This document shows, piece by piece, positions 38,579 through 40,803 of a stretch of 40,803 nt of DNA. How positions within the stretch are numbered: the first letter of the stretch is position 1; each line of letters begins with the position of its first letter. The translations under genes were made by a program, and so were the position numbers. This DNA is from DASSJM01 sp036280655 (GTDB lineage: Bacteria > Actinomycetota > UBA4738 > HRBIN12): assembly GCA_036280655.1 (NCBI GenBank), contig DASUQI010000014.1:1-40803 (forward strand), in the 5' to 3' direction. A model generated the notes under the pieces. The model did no database searches. It was not told the DNA's origin and was given only the letters and a program-made list of their open reading frames with translations.

Positions 38579-39868
38579 TCAGGGCCACAGGCGCCGCGAG
38601 CGCTCCGCGAGGTCGCGGCGGAGCGTCCCGAGATCGGCGCCGAGCAGCTCCTCGTCCCGGACGACGGCGTCGCCGCCGACGAACACGTGCCGCGCGAGCC
38701 GGTCGGGGCCGAGCACGAACCCGGCGAGCGGGTCGGGCACGTCGGCCAGGTCGTCGCCGGGCCACACGACGACGTCGGCGCACAGCCCGGGTTCGAGGCG
38801 GCCGAGATCATCGCGGCCGAGGCACCGCGCGCCGCCCTCCGTCGCCAGGCGGAGCGCGTCGGCCGGCAGGAACGTGTCGGGACGGGTCGCTCGCTGGCGG
38901 GCGGTGTAGAGCGACTGCCGGAGCTCGGGCTGGAGCCGTCCCGCCTCGTTCGACGCCGCCCCGTCCACCCCGAGCCCGACCGGGGCGCCGGCCCGCTCGA
39001 GATCGACCACGCGGCACATGCCCGCGGCCAGTCGTGCGTTGCTCGACGGGCAGTGGGCGACGCCCACTCCGGCCGCCCCGAGCCGCGTCACCTCCGCGTC
39101 GTCGAAGTGGACCCCGTGCGCCACCCAGACGTCGTCCGCGACCCACCCGAGGTCCTCGAGGAGGTCGACGGGGCGCCTCCCGAAGCGCCGCAGAGCATCG
39201 CGCTCCTCGTCGAGCGTCTCCGCGAGGTGCGTGTGGAGCCTCAGGCCGTGCCGTCGGGCGAGCGCCGCCGACTCCTTCATGAGCTCCGGCGTCACGCTGA
39301 ACGGGCTGCACGGGGCGACGGTCACCACGATCCGCTCGCCGTCGTGGTGGCGTTCGATCACGCGCTCGGTCGAGGCGAGGATCGCGTCGAGGTCCTCGAC
39401 GACGTGGTCGGGCGGGAGCCCGCCGTCCGACTCGCCGAGATCCATCGAGCCGCGCGCGAGGTGCAACCGGATCCCGATCGTGGTCGCCGCCTCCGCGAGC
39501 GCGTCGAACACCGAGTCGTCGGCGCGCGGCACGAGGTAGTGGTGGTCCGCCGCGGTCGTGCAGCCGGAGCGCGCGAGCTCGGCGAGGCCGACGAGCGCCG
39601 CCGCCCGCACGTCCTGGACGTCGAGCTTGCCCCACACCGGGTAGAGCTCGGTGAGCCAGCCGAACAGGTCGCACCCAACGCAGCGGCCGCGCGTCATCCA
39701 CTGGTACAGGTGATGGTGAGTGTTCACGAGCCCCGCGGTGATCAGGTCGCCGTCGCACCGGACCACCTCGTCGCCCGGCTCCTCGGGAACGCTCCCGACG
39801 GCTACGATCCGGCCGTCGCCGAACGCCACGTCGCCCGGCCACCTGGCCCCGCGGAGCACGGTCCTCAC
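38579..39868 (-). CDS. 8-oxoguanine deaminase-like amidohydrolase
   Basis: A 429-residue TRZ/ATZ-family deaminase. It shows VNTHHHLYQWMTRG, CDLFGWLTELYPVWGKLD, TTAADHHYLVP, LHTHLAETLDEE, VWVAHGVHFDD, VAHCPSSNARL and GLGVDGAASNEAG, the pattern of 8-oxoguanine deaminases (8-oxoguanine to urate plus ammonia) and related hydroxytriazine hydrolases. The metal ligands HxH, His (HTHLAE), and Asp (GVDG) are present. Start GTG 39868; a TACGCT -10 six bases upstream suggests a leaderless transcript. Transcribed divergently from the allantoinase. It would feed urate into the same pathway, though a urate oxidase is not visible here. Confidence 0.88.
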   Translation of the reverse strand: MRTVLRGARWPGDVAFGDGRIVAVGSVPEEPGDEVVRCDGDLITAGLVNTHHHLYQWMTRGRCVGCDLFGWLTELYPVWGKLDVQDVRAAALVGLAELARSGCTTAADHHYLVPRADDSVFDALAEAATTIGIRLHLARGSMDLGESDGGLPPDHVVEDLDAILASTERVIERHHDGERIVVTVAPCSPFSVTPELMKESAALARRHGLRLHTHLAETLDEERDALRRFGRRPVDLLEDLGWVADDVWVAHGVHFDDAEVTRLGAAGVGVAHCPSSNARLAAGMCRVVDLERAGAPVGLGVDGAASNEAGRLQPELRQSLYTARQRATRPDTFLPADALRLATEGGARCLGRDDLGRLEPGLCADVVVWPGDDLADVPDPLAGFVLGPDRLARHVFVGGDAVVRDEELLGADLGTLRRDLAERSRRLWP

Positions 39869-39874
39869 GCGGTT

Positions 39875-39880
39875 AGCGTA
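39875..39880 (-). promoter_or_regulatory. Candidate -10 box for the 8-oxoguanine deaminase gene (leaderless)
   Basis: TACGCT on the minus strand ends 6 bases before the GTG at 39868, so transcription would begin at the start codon. No ribosome site precedes the GTG, consistent with this. No clear -35; the divergent gap to the allantoinase is only 41 bases. Confidence 0.35.
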
Positions 39881-39909
39881 GGCGTTCGAGGCCGTGCCAC
39901 GATGCCGCC

Positions 39910-40803
39910 GTGCACGGAGCCGACCTCGTGATCCGGGGACGCCGGGTCGTCACGCCCCAGGGAGAGCGGGCGGCGTCGATCCACGTCGTCGACGGGACGA
40001 TCGAGCGCGTGGGGGCGTTCGACGACGTCCCCGAAGGTTCCGAGGTCGCCGACGCGGGCGACCTCGTGATGCTCCCCGGGCTCGTCGACACGCACGTCCA
40101 CGTGAACGAGCCGGGACGGACCGAGTGGGAGGGGTTCGAGACCGCGACCCGCGCGGCGGCCGCCGGCGGCGTGACGACGATCGTCGACATGCCCCTCAAC
40201 AGCATCCCGCCGACGACGACGGTCGACGCGCTCGACGAGAAGCGCGCGGCGGCGGATGGGAAGGCCCACGTCGACGTCGGCTTCTGGGGAGGCGCCGTCC
40301 CCGAGAACCTCGGCCGGCTCGCGGAGCTCCACGAGGCCGGGGTGTTCGGGTTCAAGGCGTTCCTGTGCCCCTCGGGCGTCGACGAGTTCGGCTCCCTGCG
40401 TCTCGAACAGCTCCGGCGCGCGATGGAGGAGATCGCCGCGTTCGACGGGCTGCTGATCGTCCACGCTGAGGTGCCCGAGGAGCTGGTAGCGGCTCCCCCC
40501 GGCGATCCGAACGCGTACGGGACCTACCTCGCCTCGCGGCCGCCCGACGCGGAGGAGCGGGCCGTCGCCGAGGCCGTGGAGGCGAGCGCCGACACAGGCT
40601 GCCGGACGCACGTCCTGCACGTGTCCGCGGTGGGGTGTCTCGATCTCGTGGGCGGCGCCGTGACCGCCGAGACGTGCCCGCACTACCTCACGTTCGCGGC
40701 CGAGGAGATCCCCGACGGCGCGGCCGCGTTCAAGTGCGCCCCGCCGATCCGCGAGGCGGCGAACCGCGAGCGGTTGTGGGAGGGCCTGCGCGGGGGGAAG
40801 GTC
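39910..40803 (+). CDS. allB: Allantoinase (partial, runs off right edge)
   Basis: Hydrolyses the hydantoin ring of allantoin to allantoate. The visible 298 residues show the family signature: VDTHVHVNEPGRTEWEGFET (HxH ligands), AAAAGGVTTIVDMPLNSIPP, FGFKAFLCPSGVDEFG with the carboxylated bridging Lys (FKAF), LLIVHAE, THVLHVSA and TCPHYLTF. The NEPGRTEWEGFxTAT and MPLNSxPPTT segments distinguish allantoinase from dihydropyrimidinase and dihydroorotase. Start GTG 39910 (VHGADLVIRGRRVVTPQG). The C-terminal third lies past the window edge. With the bicupin and the deaminase it indicates purine/ureide nitrogen use. Confidence 0.92.
   Translation, partial: MHGADLVIRGRRVVTPQGERAASIHVVDGTIERVGAFDDVPEGSEVADAGDLVMLPGLVDTHVHVNEPGRTEWEGFETATRAAAAGGVTTIVDMPLNSIPPTTTVDALDEKRAAADGKAHVDVGFWGGAVPENLGRLAELHEAGVFGFKAFLCPSGVDEFGSLRLEQLRRAMEEIAAFDGLLIVHAEVPEELVAAPPGDPNAYGTYLASRPPDAEERAVAEAVEASADTGCRTHVLHVSAVGCLDLVGGAVTAETCPHYLTFAAEEIPDGAAAFKCAPPIREAANRERLWEGLRGGKV

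Overview
The window is high-GC DNA with dense, mostly ATGA/GTGA-coupled genes and many GTG starts. A PP2C phosphatase - FhaB - FhaA - tRNA-Leu(CAG) block at the left end is a typical actinobacterial arrangement. With the LAL-type LuxR regulator, bactofilin, TAGAAT/TAGGAT-like -10 boxes and tRNAs lacking an encoded CCA, this points to an Actinomycetota chromosome, probably a deep-branching or uncultured lineage. The class cannot be fixed from sequence alone. I see no insertion sequences, phage genes or CRISPR array.

Layout. (1) 1-2022, minus strand: Ser/Thr phosphatase (cut by the left edge), FhaB and FhaA, followed by a divergent tRNA-Leu. (2) 2294-6502, minus strand: a secreted M14 carboxypeptidase with a large C-terminal region, and a LarC-type nickel-cofactor protein that lacks the usual C-terminal domain. 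(3) 6606-8873, plus strand: DUF4446 protein, bactofilin and seryl-tRNA synthetase. (4) 8906-16363: a signalling island. It holds a hybrid histidine kinase with six tandem PAS domains, a translationally coupled receiver-class III nucleotide cyclase, and a convergent protein made of five PAS domains with no output. (5) 16364-22474: a 476-bp non-coding gap, a membrane-anchored pseudo-receiver protein, tRNA-Ser(UGA), a LAL-type LuxR regulator, a small membrane protein with a four-fold LWDxxKLEAM repeat, and a MarR-GNAT fusion whose start codon lies inside a 36-bp palindrome.

(6) 22471-38233 is the most unusual part. It consists of two divergent operons around a 211-bp control region. The leftward operon encodes an amidohydrolase, an ABC permease, a lipoprotein binding protein, a two-domain ABC ATPase, a second permease fused in frame to a second amidohydrolase, and an XRE-cupin regulator. 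The rightward operon encodes an M24 (creatinase-like) hydrolase with an altered metal site, TPP-dependent E1 alpha and beta without E2/E3, a third related amidohydrolase, a bicupin, an SDR-like protein without its catalytic residues, and a 3-hydroxyisobutyrate-dehydrogenase-like reductase. (7) 38230-40803: a YjbR-like protein, an 8-oxoguanine-deaminase-like enzyme and a divergent allantoinase (cut by the right edge), which are purine/ureide catabolism functions.

My reading (inference) is that regions 6 and 7 form an uptake-and-breakdown locus for a nitrogen-rich cyclic or amide compound, possibly purine- or creatinine-like. Import is physically coupled to hydrolysis through the permease-amidohydrolase fusion, and carbon-skeleton processing is done by the dehydrogenases. 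The exact substrate cannot be read from the sequence.
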